DNA of 37,479 nt from Actinomycetota bacterium (GTDB lineage: Bacteria > Actinomycetota > UBA4738 > HRBIN12). How positions within the stretch are numbered: the stretch's first letter is position 1; every line of letters starts with the position of its first letter. Position numbers and translations under genes: made by a program. The DNA is taken from contig VAXZ01000008.1 of NCBI GenBank assembly GCA_005885035.1, positions 1 through 37,479 of the forward strand. Reading direction: 5' to 3'. Of the stretch, positions 7,328-15,349 are shown piece by piece. The notes beneath the pieces are model-generated. The model had not been told where the DNA came from. It searched no databases and saw only the letters and a list, made by a program, of their open reading frames with translations.

Positions 7328-7942
7328 ATGAGTGGCGATCCGGATCGACCGGCACCTCTGGACCTGGGCGCCAGCCGCCTCGAGGCGTTCAGCGACGCCG
7401 TGATAGCGGTCATCATCACGATCTTGGCGCTCGAGCTCCGGGCCCCCCTCGGCCCTAGCGCGAAGGACCTGTACGACCAGTTGCCGAGCCTGTTCATCTA
7501 CGTCCTCAGCTTCGTGTTCATCGCGATCTATTGGAACAACCATCACCACCTCCTGCGCGCGACCACGCGGATCAGCGGCGCCGTGATGTGGGCGAACATG
7601 TTGCTGCTGTTCTGCCTGTCCTTGATCCCGGTGGTCACGGAGTGGCTGCACGACTTCTACCGATCCCGGCTGCCCGCCGCATCCTTCGGCATCGTCGCTC
7701 TGGCCGCGGCGTTGTCCTACTCGGCCCTGGTCCGCGCGATCATCCGAGCGAACGGGCGCGACTCGCTGGTCGGGATGGCGATCTCCTCGGACCTCAAGGG
7801 GACCCTGTCCCTGGTCCTCTACGCCGCCGGCGTGGGCTTGGCGCGCCTGAGCGTGTGGCCCGCCTACGCGCTCTATGCGGCGGTCGCCGTGATGTGGTTG
7901 ATCCCGGATCGGCGGTTCACGCGCGGCGCGGGTCGACGCTAG
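7328..7942 (+). CDS. TMEM175-family (DUF1211) membrane protein, putative potassium channel
   Basis: 204 aa, about six transmembrane helices. The N-terminus contains RLEAFSDAVIAVIITILALEL (17-37), including the diagnostic R-x3-FSD motif (Arg17, Phe21-Ser22-Asp23) that lines the pore in TMEM175 proteins. The helix with YVLSFVFIAIYWNNHHHLL also fits the family (the W-x-x-H-H pattern). Bacterial homologues are tetrameric K+-permeable channels with low selectivity. Monocistronic behind its own leaderless-type promoter. Its last 26 bp overlap the end of the convergent hypothetical gene. Confidence 0.88.
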   Translation: MSGDPDRPAPLDLGASRLEAFSDAVIAVIITILALELRAPLGPSAKDLYDQLPSLFIYVLSFVFIAIYWNNHHHLLRATTRISGAVMWANMLLLFCLSLIPVVTEWLHDFYRSRLPAASFGIVALAAALSYSALVRAIIRANGRDSLVGMAISSDLKGTLSLVLYAAGVGLARLSVWPAYALYAAVAVMWLIPDRRFTRGAGRR

Positions 7943-8465
7943 GGAGCGGCTCGAGCCCGTAGAGCCGTCGCGCCGAGGGCGACATCCGTGCGGCCTCGGC
8001 TTGGGAGATGACGGACGCGCGTTGCGGGACGGCGCGCTCACGCCGGAGCCGACGAGCACGCCGAGGCGCCTCGGGTTCGGGTGGTGCTGGCCGCGGCACG
8101 TGGGCGTGCCGGATCTTCGGAGGCTCGACCAGATCCAGCTCGGCCGGGTCGGCGCGGATCACCTGCTCCTGTACGGCGGCGTCGACCAGTCCCGACAGGA
8201 CCGAGGACGGCGGTGGGGCGATCTCGTCCGGCTCCCACGGATAGCGGAAGGGCGGCGTCCCTGCTCCGGTCAGCCGCCGCTCCTCCTCATCCCGACGCTC
8301 GAACTCGGCCGCGAAACGCTCGGCGCCCCACCGCGTGGCTTCCTGATGCGCATACGCGAGGAGCGCAGCCTCGAGCTGCTCCTCGTCGTCGTCGGCTTCG
8401 GAAGCGGGCCGTTCGAGCGACCCGCCCCGAAGCTCGTCGACCCGATCCGCCCCCTCGGTTCGCAC
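7917..8465 (-). CDS. Acidic, Arg/Pro-rich hypothetical protein
   Basis: 182 aa from GTG 8465. I do not recognise the family. The first 70 residues are Glu-rich and helical (DDDEEQLEAALLAYAHQEATRW). A Pro-rich middle follows, and then an Arg-rich stretch (PRRARRLRRERAVPQRAS) before a short end with MSPSARRLYGLEPLP. Third positions are G/C-rich throughout. The start is uncertain: no Shine-Dalgarno precedes the GTG, and a plausible N-terminus (ADLLRRLKSAGVEGRYLG) lies just upstream in another frame. A frameshift near 8466 is possible. It is downstream of DUF72 by 85 bp on the same strand. Confidence 0.55.
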   Translation of the reverse strand: MRTEGADRVDELRGGSLERPASEADDDEEQLEAALLAYAHQEATRWGAERFAAEFERRDEEERRLTGAGTPPFRYPWEPDEIAPPPSSVLSGLVDAAVQEQVIRADPAELDLVEPPKIRHAHVPRPAPPEPEAPRRARRLRRERAVPQRASVISQAEAARMSPSARRLYGLEPLPSVDPRRA

Positions 8466-8550
8466 GTCCCAGGTATCGGCCCTCGACCCCCGCCGACTTC
8501 AGCCTCCGCAAGAGATCTGCCAAAAGAAGTCGTGTGAAGACCCGGGACGA

Positions 8551-9288
8551 TCACGGGACGCGCACGCCGCGATCGTGCAACAACGACCGGAGGACCGTCG
8601 CGTCGTGCGGCGCGGCCGCGTCCGTGTCGTTGTTGAAGTAGACGAACGCCTCCTTCGCGGGCAGCGCGGCGATCCGGTCGGCCCAGACCCGGAGCTTGGC
8701 GCGCCGGTACCCCGGCTCCGCCCGCGTGCCCCGATGGAACCGCAGGTAGGACCATCCGCCGGTCACGACCGGATCGACCCTGGCGCCCGGACGATCGGCG
8801 AGCACGAGCGCCGAGCTCGACCCATCCAGGAGCGCGAAGACCTCATCGGTCAGCCATGATCGATGGCGGAACTCCACCGCGACGCGGCAGCGACCCCGGA
8901 AGGCTGAGAGCGTCTCCTCCAGCCGGTCGGGCGCGGCGGGGAGGTTCGGGGGAAGCTGGAGCAGCACGGGCCCGAGCCTCGGTCCCAGCCGCTTCGCCCG
9001 CGAGACGAACAGGTCGACCGGTTCACCGGGATCGCGAAGACGACGGACGTGGGTGAGGTAGCGGCTCGCCTTCACCGCCATCACGAAGCCCGGGGGCGTC
9101 TCTCGCTTCCAACGGTCGAACGTCCCGGCTTCCGGGAGCCGGTAGAAGGTGTTGTTGACCTCCACCGTCGAGAAGACGGACGCGTAGTGGTCGAGCCATC
9201 CGGTCGTGGGGAGGCCGGCCGGATAGAAGGCGTCCCGCCAGTCCGCGTACTGCCATCCGCTCGTTCCGATGCAGACGGAGGGCGTCAT
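8551..9288 (-). CDS. DUF72 domain protein (YecE family)
   Basis: 245 aa, full family length. Diagnostic features are IGTSGWQYADWRDAFYP at the N-terminus, FSTVEVNNTFYRLP, FVMAVKASRYLTHVRRL, LGPVLLQLPPN, VAVEFRHRSW, YLRFHRG and the C-terminal FVYFNNDTDAAAPHDA. The TIM-barrel-like DUF72 family has no established reaction. The ATG overlaps the TGA of the upstream coiled-coil gene (ATGA), so the two are translationally coupled. Confidence 0.92.
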   Translation of the reverse strand: MTPSVCIGTSGWQYADWRDAFYPAGLPTTGWLDHYASVFSTVEVNNTFYRLPEAGTFDRWKRETPPGFVMAVKASRYLTHVRRLRDPGEPVDLFVSRAKRLGPRLGPVLLQLPPNLPAAPDRLEETLSAFRGRCRVAVEFRHRSWLTDEVFALLDGSSSALVLADRPGARVDPVVTGGWSYLRFHRGTRAEPGYRRAKLRVWADRIAALPAKEAFVYFNNDTDAAAPHDATVLRSLLHDRGVRVP

Positions 9289-10034
9289 GTGCGAGCGGCT
9301 CGCCGACGGAGCGTCTTCGCTTCGTCGGCCAGCCGCCGCGCTTCGGCCTCGGCGGCTTCCGCCGAGGCCGAAGCGTCCCGGGCCTTCGCGCGGAGCTGTT
9401 CGGCGCGACGCGCTGCACGCTCGGCCTCACGCTCCGCGACGACCGCGGCCCGCTCGGCCTCCTTCGCCTCGCGCCGGCGATCCTCCTCGGTGGTGGCATC
9501 GTCCTCGCCCGCTCCGTCCCCACCCTGGAGCAGCTGGAACCCTCCCGCCGGTCCAAGGCCGGAGCCAGGCGCCGCCTCGCGGTCGAGGGTGCCGTCGCGG
9601 AGCCGACCCCCGAGCTCGGGATCGACGGAGGCCGCCTCCAGCGTGAGGACGATCGCGTCTCGATGGGCGCCCCCCCGGGCGCCGAGCGCTTGCAACGCGA
9701 CCTCCGCCAGGGCGGCGACCTTCGTCCGACGCGCCTGGGTCGCGGTCCGGAGGTCATCGGAGCCCTTGCCCGAGATGGCGGCGACCTGTGCCTGCCGCAG
9801 GTCGTCGCCAGCACGCAGGAGGGCGGCGACGTCGGCCGGACGCTCCCTGCTCGCGGTGTTCACCGCCCAGGCGACCACGGTCGGCTTCCGGAGCTTCTTG
9901 ATCGCCGCCGCGACCTGGTGCTCACCCTCGTCGGCGAGCTGGACAGCGAGGGCGTCCCGACCCTCGATGAACCCCTCCGGCGCGAGACCGTAAAGCTCCT
10001 TCGCGCGGACGCGAGCCTCGTCCTCGACGGTCAC
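9285..10034 (-). CDS. Conserved actinobacterial-type coiled-coil hypothetical protein
   Basis: 249 aa from the GTG at 10034. A TTG at 10076 is in frame, but the -10-like TACGGT overlaps it, so the GTG is preferred. The first 130 residues are a soluble helical module (ELYGLAPEGFIEGRDALAVQL, AAAIKKLRKPTVVAWAVN) that I associate with an unnamed actinobacterial family. After a Gly-rich linker, about residues 175-249 form a charged Ala/Glu/Arg coiled coil (KEAERAAVVAEREAERAARR). No catalytic motif is visible. It is coupled by a 4-bp overlap to DUF72. Function unknown. Confidence 0.8.
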   Translation of the reverse strand: MTVEDEARVRAKELYGLAPEGFIEGRDALAVQLADEGEHQVAAAIKKLRKPTVVAWAVNTASRERPADVAALLRAGDDLRQAQVAAISGKGSDDLRTATQARRTKVAALAEVALQALGARGGAHRDAIVLTLEAASVDPELGGRLRDGTLDREAAPGSGLGPAGGFQLLQGGDGAGEDDATTEEDRRREAKEAERAAVVAEREAERAARRAEQLRAKARDASASAEAAEAEARRLADEAKTLRRRAART

Positions 10035-10035
10035 C

Positions 10036-10049
10036 GGAGCGATCGCTCC
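10036..10049. repeat. 14-bp perfect palindrome GGAGCGATCGCTCC
   Basis: It sits immediately upstream of the GTG at 10034 on the minus strand, inside the predicted 5' leader. It could be an operator or a hairpin that sequesters the GGAG serving as Shine-Dalgarno. Short palindromes are not rare in GC-rich DNA. Confidence 0.35.
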
Positions 10050-10221
10050 ATCGGGGCCTCCGATCGATCCGCCCAACCGTACCGCGTTCGGTTCCCTCCG
10101 GGTGCGGGACTGGTGCGGGCGAGTACCGGATCGGTGGCCGGACGGTACCGCCTCAAGCAGGCGTCCCGGACCGCCGAGCTAGGCCCTCGTAGGCTCGAAA
10201 CGGACCATCCGGGAGGCGCAG

Positions 10222-11622
10222 GTGACGGACGAACAGAAGACCCGCGGCACGCGCTCGCTCGCGCGCCGAGTGGGGCATGTTCTCCTCGGCGTCGTGACGC
10301 TCATCGTGGTCACGGTGGCCTCGATCGCCTTCGGCCTGCGCATCACCCCCCTTCGGTCCGTAACGGCGCTCGGTCAGACCGTCGGGGTTGGTTCCACCTC
10401 GCCGACCGCGAGCTTGCGCGGACCGGGCGAGGTGGACCTATTCGGGCAGCCCCTCCCAACCCAGGCACGCTTCCTCGGACCCGTCCGGCCGCGGCTGGTG
10501 CTGACGGACATCACGCTCAACCAGCAGGTCGCCGGGCTGTTCGCACCGGACACGCAGTCGGGGTCGGCGGCGGCGCTCGGCGAGCAGCTCGCGAACGGGT
10601 GGAAGCGCTACTTCGCGTGGGAGATCACCTTCGTGGCCGTCGGCGCGCTGCTGCTGCTCGGGATGGTCGCCGGATGGCGCCGGCACCTGTGGAGCTGGAA
10701 GAAGGTGCTCGTGACGGTGCTCGGGGGCCTGCTCGTCGTCGAAGCGGTCAACGTGGGTCTCATCATGCTCACCGCGACGACCGCCTCGACCGTCCTGCAC
10801 GACGTGCACTCCTTGGGAGAGCTGGTCGGCCGGAGCGAGCAGCCGCCGCTCGCGGCGGCGCCGGGGCCTCCGCTCCGCGGCGTGCAGGCCGTCGTCATGG
10901 GCGACTCGACCGCGGCGGGTCTCGGCGGTCCACCGTTGCCCGATCCGAGCCCCCAGGACCAGGCGTGCGGCCGAAGCGCCGACGCATACGGCATGCTCCT
11001 GGGCCGCGTGAACCGATGGAACGTCCGGAACCTCGCGTGCAGCGGGGCGACGATCCGCAACGGCCTGCTTGGCCCGCAGTCGGCGGGGGGCGGCTCGATC
11101 CCTCCGCAGCTCGCCGTGGCGAAGCGGGCGGTCGACGCCTCGGCCGTGGTGATCGGCGTCGGCGCCAACGACCTGAACTGGGGACCCATGATCCGGCTGT
11201 GCGCGGTGTCGGTCACCTGTGACGACCGGGCCTCGACCGTGTTCTTCCAACGACAGCTCTCGTCGTTCGCGCGCGATTACTACGAGTTGCTCCGCCAGGT
11301 CTCGGGCCTCCCCGACGATCCCAAGGTGGTGATCAACCTCTACTACGCGCCGTTCGCGCCGACCGCCGACTGCATCACTGGGCTCACGCCGGCGAAGGTC
11401 ACGGTCCTTCTGGACCGGCTCGACGCGCTCAACGCGGTGCTCGCGGACGGCGCGAAGACCTTCGGCTACCTCTCGGTGAAGGCTGACTTCACCGGCCACG
11501 GGCTGTGCACGGAGCAGGCGTACGTCCAGGGGCTCCACGACGCGGCGCCGTTCCATCCGAACGGAACCGGCCAGCTCGTGATCGCGCTCGCCGACGAACG
11601 GGCGCTCCTCGGGGCGCCCTAG
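10222..11622 (+). CDS. Membrane-anchored SGNH/GDSL hydrolase
   Basis: 466 aa, GTG start with a good Shine-Dalgarno (GGGAGG, 6 nt spacing). Transmembrane helices lie near 19-39, 130-152 and 158-185, so about 40% of the chain is membrane or loop. The C-terminal domain is SGNH: VVMGDSTAAG (nucleophile Ser229), a Gly block (NLACSGATIRNG), GVGANDLNWG (Asn oxyanion), and DAAPFHPN carrying Asp440 and His445. The cysteines fit an extracytoplasmic, disulfide-bonded location. It is probably an esterase or acyl-hydrolase acting on envelope polymers or lipids. A TAGGCT hexamer at 10190 may be its -10. Confidence 0.87.
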   Translation: MTDEQKTRGTRSLARRVGHVLLGVVTLIVVTVASIAFGLRITPLRSVTALGQTVGVGSTSPTASLRGPGEVDLFGQPLPTQARFLGPVRPRLVLTDITLNQQVAGLFAPDTQSGSAAALGEQLANGWKRYFAWEITFVAVGALLLLGMVAGWRRHLWSWKKVLVTVLGGLLVVEAVNVGLIMLTATTASTVLHDVHSLGELVGRSEQPPLAAAPGPPLRGVQAVVMGDSTAAGLGGPPLPDPSPQDQACGRSADAYGMLLGRVNRWNVRNLACSGATIRNGLLGPQSAGGGSIPPQLAVAKRAVDASAVVIGVGANDLNWGPMIRLCAVSVTCDDRASTVFFQRQLSSFARDYYELLRQVSGLPDDPKVVINLYYAPFAPTADCITGLTPAKVTVLLDRLDALNAVLADGAKTFGYLSVKADFTGHGLCTEQAYVQGLHDAAPFHPNGTGQLVIALADERALLGAP

Positions 11623-11652
11623 GCCGGGTTGGACGAGTCGAGCCGTTCGCAC

Positions 11653-11658
11653 CATCAT
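11653..11658 (+). promoter_or_regulatory. -10-like CATCAT before Dyp peroxidase GTG
   Basis: CATCAT ends 6 nt before the GTG at 11665. The spacing matches other leaderless starts here and argues for that GTG over the TTG at 11629. Confidence 0.4.
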
Positions 11659-11664
11659 CGTCCG

Positions 11665-12558
11665 GTGAGCACGCCGCAGGGCGGGATCTTCGCGCTCGGG
11701 ACGTCCTCGCACGCGTACCTCGAGTTCGACCTGAGGGAAGGAGTGGCCGAGGAGGCCCTCGCGAGCGCCCTGGCCGGTCTCCGCGAACCGCGGACGACGA
11801 TGGGCGGCGTCAACCTCGTGATGGGGTTCCGCCCGACGCTCTGGCGAGCGTTGCAACCGGACGCCATGCCGGAGGCCATCGAGGACTTCGACCGTGACGT
11901 GGTCGGACCGGACGACTTCACGATGCCCGCGACGCAACACGACGCCGTCGTCTGGCTCTCCGGCAGCGCGTACGACGTGATCTTCGACATGTCGCTGGGC
12001 GTGATCCGGGCGCTCGGATCCGTGGCGTCGGTCGCCGACGAGACCGCGAGCTGGCCGTACCATCACGACCTCGACCTCACCGGGTTCATCGACGGGACCG
12101 AGAACCCGACGCTGATCGACGCCGCCGACATCGTGCTCATCCCCGACGGGAGCGCCGGCGCGGGGGGGACGATCCTGCTGCTGCAGAAGTGGCGTCACGA
12201 CGCCGCGACATGGACCTCGCTCCCGGTCGAGCGACGGGAGCACGTGATCGGCCGGCGGCTGGCCGACAGCACCGAGCTGGAGGACAAGCCCGACGACTCC
12301 CACGTCGCGCGGACAGATCAGGACGTGTTCGGGAAGATCTTCCGGCGGAACACCCCGTACGGGACGGTCCTGGATCACGGAACGATGTTCGTCGGGTTCG
12401 CCGCCGAACAGCGACCGCTCAGCGCGATGCTCCAGAGCATGGCCGGATCGACGAACGGGACCCGTGACGCCCTCACGCGCTACACGACCCCCCTCACGGG
12501 TGCGTACTACTTCGTCCCCTCGGCCCGAGATCTACGCGTCGACGGCAACGAGGGCTGA
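11665..12558 (+). CDS. Dyp-type heme peroxidase
   Basis: 297 aa from GTG 11665 (TTG 11629 would add 12 residues and has no Shine-Dalgarno). The start MSTPQGGIFALGTSSHAYLEF is a typical Dyp N-terminus. GFIDGTENP holds the distal catalytic Asp143, and DDSHVARTD supplies the proximal heme ligand His213. RRNTPYGT and GTMFVGFAAEQRPL complete the second ferredoxin-like domain. No Tat signal, so it is cytoplasmic or encapsulin-associated, although no encapsulin gene is nearby. It oxidises bulky organic substrates with H2O2. It lies 42 bp after the SGNH gene. Confidence 0.93.
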   Translation: MSTPQGGIFALGTSSHAYLEFDLREGVAEEALASALAGLREPRTTMGGVNLVMGFRPTLWRALQPDAMPEAIEDFDRDVVGPDDFTMPATQHDAVVWLSGSAYDVIFDMSLGVIRALGSVASVADETASWPYHHDLDLTGFIDGTENPTLIDAADIVLIPDGSAGAGGTILLLQKWRHDAATWTSLPVERREHVIGRRLADSTELEDKPDDSHVARTDQDVFGKIFRRNTPYGTVLDHGTMFVGFAAEQRPLSAMLQSMAGSTNGTRDALTRYTTPLTGAYYFVPSARDLRVDGNEG

Positions 12559-12699
12559 CGCGCGAGGCAGGAGCAGCTCCTCACCGAACGTCGGCTCGTC
12601 GAGCCGGAGCGTCCGGGAGAAGGCGATCGCGACGCCGCCGAGCAGCGCCGTCATCGTCAACCCTTGCAGCCAATCAGCAGGTGATGCGGGTGCGACCAT
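12532..12699 (-). CDS. Small single-TM hypothetical protein
   Basis: 55 aa starting MVAPASPADWLQG. The ATG is preceded by a strong Shine-Dalgarno (AAGGAG, 7 nt spacing), which is the main reason to call it. One hydrophobic helix (WLQGLTMTALLGGVAIAF, about 10-27) is followed by a charged stretch and a hydrophobic end. Its last 27 bp are antisense to the end of the Dyp gene. Codon bias is good from the middle onward. No recognisable family. Confidence 0.5.
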   Translation of the reverse strand: MVAPASPADWLQGLTMTALLGGVAIAFSRTLRLDEPTFGEELLLPRASALVAVDA

Positions 12700-12845
12700 C
12701 CCGATGCTCCTTCGTGCGGTGTCGTGTGAGCCACGATCGGATGCGTCCGATCCAAGCATCCGCGCCTGAACGGAGACTGGGAGGGGTCCCAGAAGAGACT
12801 CAGGCTCGTAGGCTGGGGGCAGGTCGACCGAGGGAGGTGCGAGCG

Positions 12846-13220
12846 GTGCCGGAGAACGCGAGGCAGGCTTGGAACGATGTCGGGGAGCGGTTCTCGTCGT
12901 GGGGTCGTCGTCTCTCCGATCACTACCGGGAGGCGGGCGGCACCGGCCGCGAGACCGTCGAGGGGTCGCAGCGCAAGCTCGAGGAGGCCGCACGGGAGAT
13001 CGGCAACGAGATCGGACGAGCCTTCACGGCGCTCGGCGAGACGATCAACGACGATGACGCGAAGAAAGAACTCAAACGCGCCGTAAGCGCGATCGGGGAC
13101 GCGGTCACCGTCACGGTAAGCGAGGCCGGGAGGGCGGTGCGAGGCCGAGGCTCGTTCGACGAACAGCCGCAGCGCCCGGATCAGGCCGACGATGAGGGAC
13201 CGGCGAGCGCGAGCGGGTAG
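12846..13220 (+). CDS. Amphipathic-helical hypothetical protein
   Basis: 124 aa, GTG start with Shine-Dalgarno AGGGAGG 7 nt upstream and TAGGCT (12809-12814) as a likely -10. The chain is long amphipathic helix (QAWNDVGERFSSWGRRLSDH, then KLEEAAREIGNEIGRAFTAL, then DDAKKELKRAVSAIGDAV), ending in an acidic disordered tail. The pattern resembles apolipoprotein-like or antitoxin-like helical proteins common in actinobacteria, with no known function. It ends 6 bp before the NuoF-like gene and is presumably its operon partner. Confidence 0.75.
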   Translation: MPENARQAWNDVGERFSSWGRRLSDHYREAGGTGRETVEGSQRKLEEAAREIGNEIGRAFTALGETINDDDAKKELKRAVSAIGDAVTVTVSEAGRAVRGRGSFDEQPQRPDQADDEGPASASG

Positions 13221-13226
13221 GCGTCC

Positions 13227-14546
13227 GTGGCGCTGCTCGATCTGGCTCCGGGGTCGTTCGAGGAGTACGCGGCTGCGGGAGGCGGGCACGGACTCGCCAT
13301 CGCGCTCGGCGCGTGGCCGGAGGCCGTGATCGAAGAGGTCGCCAAGAGCGGCCTCCGGGGCCGCGGCGGCGCCGGGTTCCCGACCGGCGAGAAGTGGCGG
13401 GCGGTCCGCTCGGTCGGCGCCGGGCCCCGGTTCGCGGTGTGCAACGCCGCGGAGGGCGAGCCGGCGACCTTCAAGGACCGGACGTTGCTGCGCACGAACC
13501 CGTACCAGGTGCTCGAGGGGCTCGCGATCGCCGCTCACGCGGTCGGGGCCGAGCGCGCGTTCTTGGGGCTGAAGGAGGCGTTCGTCCCGGAGACCGAGAC
13601 GCTCGGACGAGCGCTGAAAGAGATGCAGGCCGCCGACGCGCTGGGACGGATCCCGATCGAGATCGTGCTCGGCCCGGACCTCTACCTCTTCGGCGAGGAG
13701 ACGGGACTGGAGGAGGTCATCGAGGAGCGGCCGCCGCTCCCGCGGACCGTCCGCCCGTTCATCCAGGGGTTGTTCGCGACCCCGCCCAACGACAACCCGA
13801 CCCTCGTCAACAACGTCGAGACGCTCGCGAACGTGCCGCACATCCTGCGGGAGGGCCCCGACTGGCTGCGGGCGAACGGCACCGACGACTCCCCCGGCAC
13901 GATGGTCTTCACCGTCTGCGGCGACGTGCAACGCGAGGGTGTGTTCGAGCTGCCCCTCGGCTCCCCGATGCGCTCGCTCATCGAGGGGGCCGGCGGCGGC
14001 GCGCCGGAAGGCCGAACGATCAAGGCGATCTTCCCGGGTGCATCGAACACGGTCATGGTGCCGCAGGAGCTCGACACGCCGATGGACTTCGATTCGATGC
14101 GCGAGGTGGGTTCGGGTCTGGGCGCGGGCGGGTTCGCGGTGTTCGACGATTCCGCGTGCATGGTCCAGGCCGCGTATCGCTATTCGCGGTTCCTCGCCGT
14201 CGAATCGTGTGGGCAATGTCCGGCGTGCAAGTTCGGCACCGGCGAGGCCACCGAGGCGCTGGCGACGCTCGAATCGGGGCGGGGTTCGGACCGGGACATC
14301 GAGCTCGTCCTCGTCCGTTCCCGAAGCGCGACCGACGGACAGAAATGCGCGCTCCCGACCGGAGAGAGCCTGTTGATGCAGAGCCTGGTCCAGGTGTTCG
14401 ACGAGGAGTTCCGCCGGCACATCGGGGCGGACTGTCCGCTCCCGCGCGAGCTCCCCTTCCACAAGATCGTGGACCATGACGGCTCGGGACGATTCGTGTA
14501 CGACGTGGACTACGTCCACAAGCGGCCGGACTGGACCTTCGCGTGA
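13227..14546 (+). CDS. Orphan NuoF-like NADH-binding flavoprotein (51-kDa complex I subunit family)
   Basis: 439 aa, GTG start. The FMN loop GLRGRGGAGFPTGEKW is at 42-57. CNAAEGEPATFKDR and YLFGEETGLEEVIEE correspond to the NADH-binding segments, with Ala and Gly-Leu-Glu where NuoF usually has Asp and Ala-Leu-Leu/Ile. An SLBB region is followed by ESCGQCPACKFGT with Cys328, Cys331, Cys334 and the fourth ligand Cys374 (QKCALPTGE), so the N3-type 4Fe-4S site is complete. No nuoE, nuoG or other complex I gene is adjacent. It is therefore likely a stand-alone NAD(P)H:acceptor module working with an unlinked partner. It overlaps the DinB gene (GTGA). Confidence 0.88.
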   Translation: MALLDLAPGSFEEYAAAGGGHGLAIALGAWPEAVIEEVAKSGLRGRGGAGFPTGEKWRAVRSVGAGPRFAVCNAAEGEPATFKDRTLLRTNPYQVLEGLAIAAHAVGAERAFLGLKEAFVPETETLGRALKEMQAADALGRIPIEIVLGPDLYLFGEETGLEEVIEERPPLPRTVRPFIQGLFATPPNDNPTLVNNVETLANVPHILREGPDWLRANGTDDSPGTMVFTVCGDVQREGVFELPLGSPMRSLIEGAGGGAPEGRTIKAIFPGASNTVMVPQELDTPMDFDSMREVGSGLGAGGFAVFDDSACMVQAAYRYSRFLAVESCGQCPACKFGTGEATEALATLESGRGSDRDIELVLVRSRSATDGQKCALPTGESLLMQSLVQVFDEEFRRHIGADCPLPRELPFHKIVDHDGSGRFVYDVDYVHKRPDWTFA

Positions 14547-15016
14547 ACATCGACGACCTGCTCCGCGAGGAAGATGACGGATGGACCGAGCTCCATTCGT
14601 TGATCGATCCGTTGTCGCCGGCCGAGGCGGAGACCCCCGGCTACTTCGCGGAAGGGTGGTCGGTGAAGGACCTGATCGGGCACCTCGGCAGCTGGCTCGC
14701 CGAAGCCGGGATCGCGCTCGAACGGATACGAGTAGGTACCTACCGCGCCGGCGAGCTCGACATCGACGCGAAGAACGAAGAGTTCCTGGACGCGCTCCGA
14801 CCGCTCACGCTTCGGGAGACGCACGCACAGGCCGAGGCCGCGAGGGCGCAGACGCTGCGCACGCTCCGGTCGATGCCAGAGGTCTCGGAGGATGCGGCCT
14901 GGTGGATCGAGAAGGCCGGATCGGCGCACTACGCGAAGCACCTCCCCCGGCTGCGGGAGTGGGTCGGGGAGCTCCGATCGGGGACCTCCCGGCCGGCGAT
15001 CACGCGTGAGCCGTGA
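14543..15016 (+). CDS. DinB/maleylpyruvate-isomerase-fold protein
   Basis: 157 aa, GTG overlapping the NuoF-like stop. The N-terminus shows the four-helix DinB pattern: LLREEDDGWTELHSLIDPLSPAE, then EGWSVKDLIGHLGSWLAEA with the first metal His. Further helices and AHYAKHLPRLREWVGEL carry the C-terminal His positions. In Actinomycetota these proteins are often mycothiol-dependent transferases. Coupling to a flavoprotein could mean a thiol/redox detoxification unit, but this is inference. Confidence 0.82.
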   Translation: MNIDDLLREEDDGWTELHSLIDPLSPAEAETPGYFAEGWSVKDLIGHLGSWLAEAGIALERIRVGTYRAGELDIDAKNEEFLDALRPLTLRETHAQAEAARAQTLRTLRSMPEVSEDAAWWIEKAGSAHYAKHLPRLREWVGELRSGTSRPAITREP

Positions 15017-15349
15017 GCACCCCGCTGGTCACGTTCCCGCCGACGCTCTGCGGCCAGTAGCCTCGATGTACCGCACGGCGCCGTCCGACAGGTGACAGGT
15101 CGCCCGGAAGCTGGACCCGTGTACCTGCGTCACGCTGCCGATACAGAGCGCGCCGTTCGGCAGGTACTTCATCTGGAACTCCGTCGACACCTACCGCTGC
15201 GGTGACACCCACAGGTCCGCGCGGACGAGCACGCGCTGCGACCCCGAACCGTTGCCGGCCATCGACACGATCCCGCGCGTGACGCCGTCGTTGACGAGGA
15301 TCCGCCCGTCTAGCGTGTCGCTGAAGCTCGCGGCGTTCGGCGGCGATCG
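15000..15349 (-). pseudogene. Decayed gene of a secreted-type protein (stop plus frameshift)
   Basis: On the minus strand one frame reads ASFSDTLDGRILVNDG, then SGSQRVLVRADLWVSPQR, then TAG at 15193-15191, then VSTEFQMKYLPNGALCIGS, then FRATCHLSDGAVRYIE. The sense then shifts frame to YWPQSVGGNVTSGVL. G/C-biased third positions continue through the stop and across the shift, as expected of a formerly coding sequence. Two cysteines 17 residues apart hint at a disulfide-bonded exported protein. The 5' end is missing: the frame begins right after the TAA of the CGNR-like gene. Sequencing error could also explain it. I do not recognise the family. Confidence 0.5.

Noticed and set aside
10438-12378. 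646-codon minus-strand frame across the SGNH and Dyp genes
   Set aside because: Composition is Arg/His/Val-rich shadow; both sense genes carry complete catalytic motifs.
12657-14519. 620-codon minus-strand frame opposite the NuoF-like gene
   Set aside because: Shadow of the conserved flavoprotein; no protein family features.
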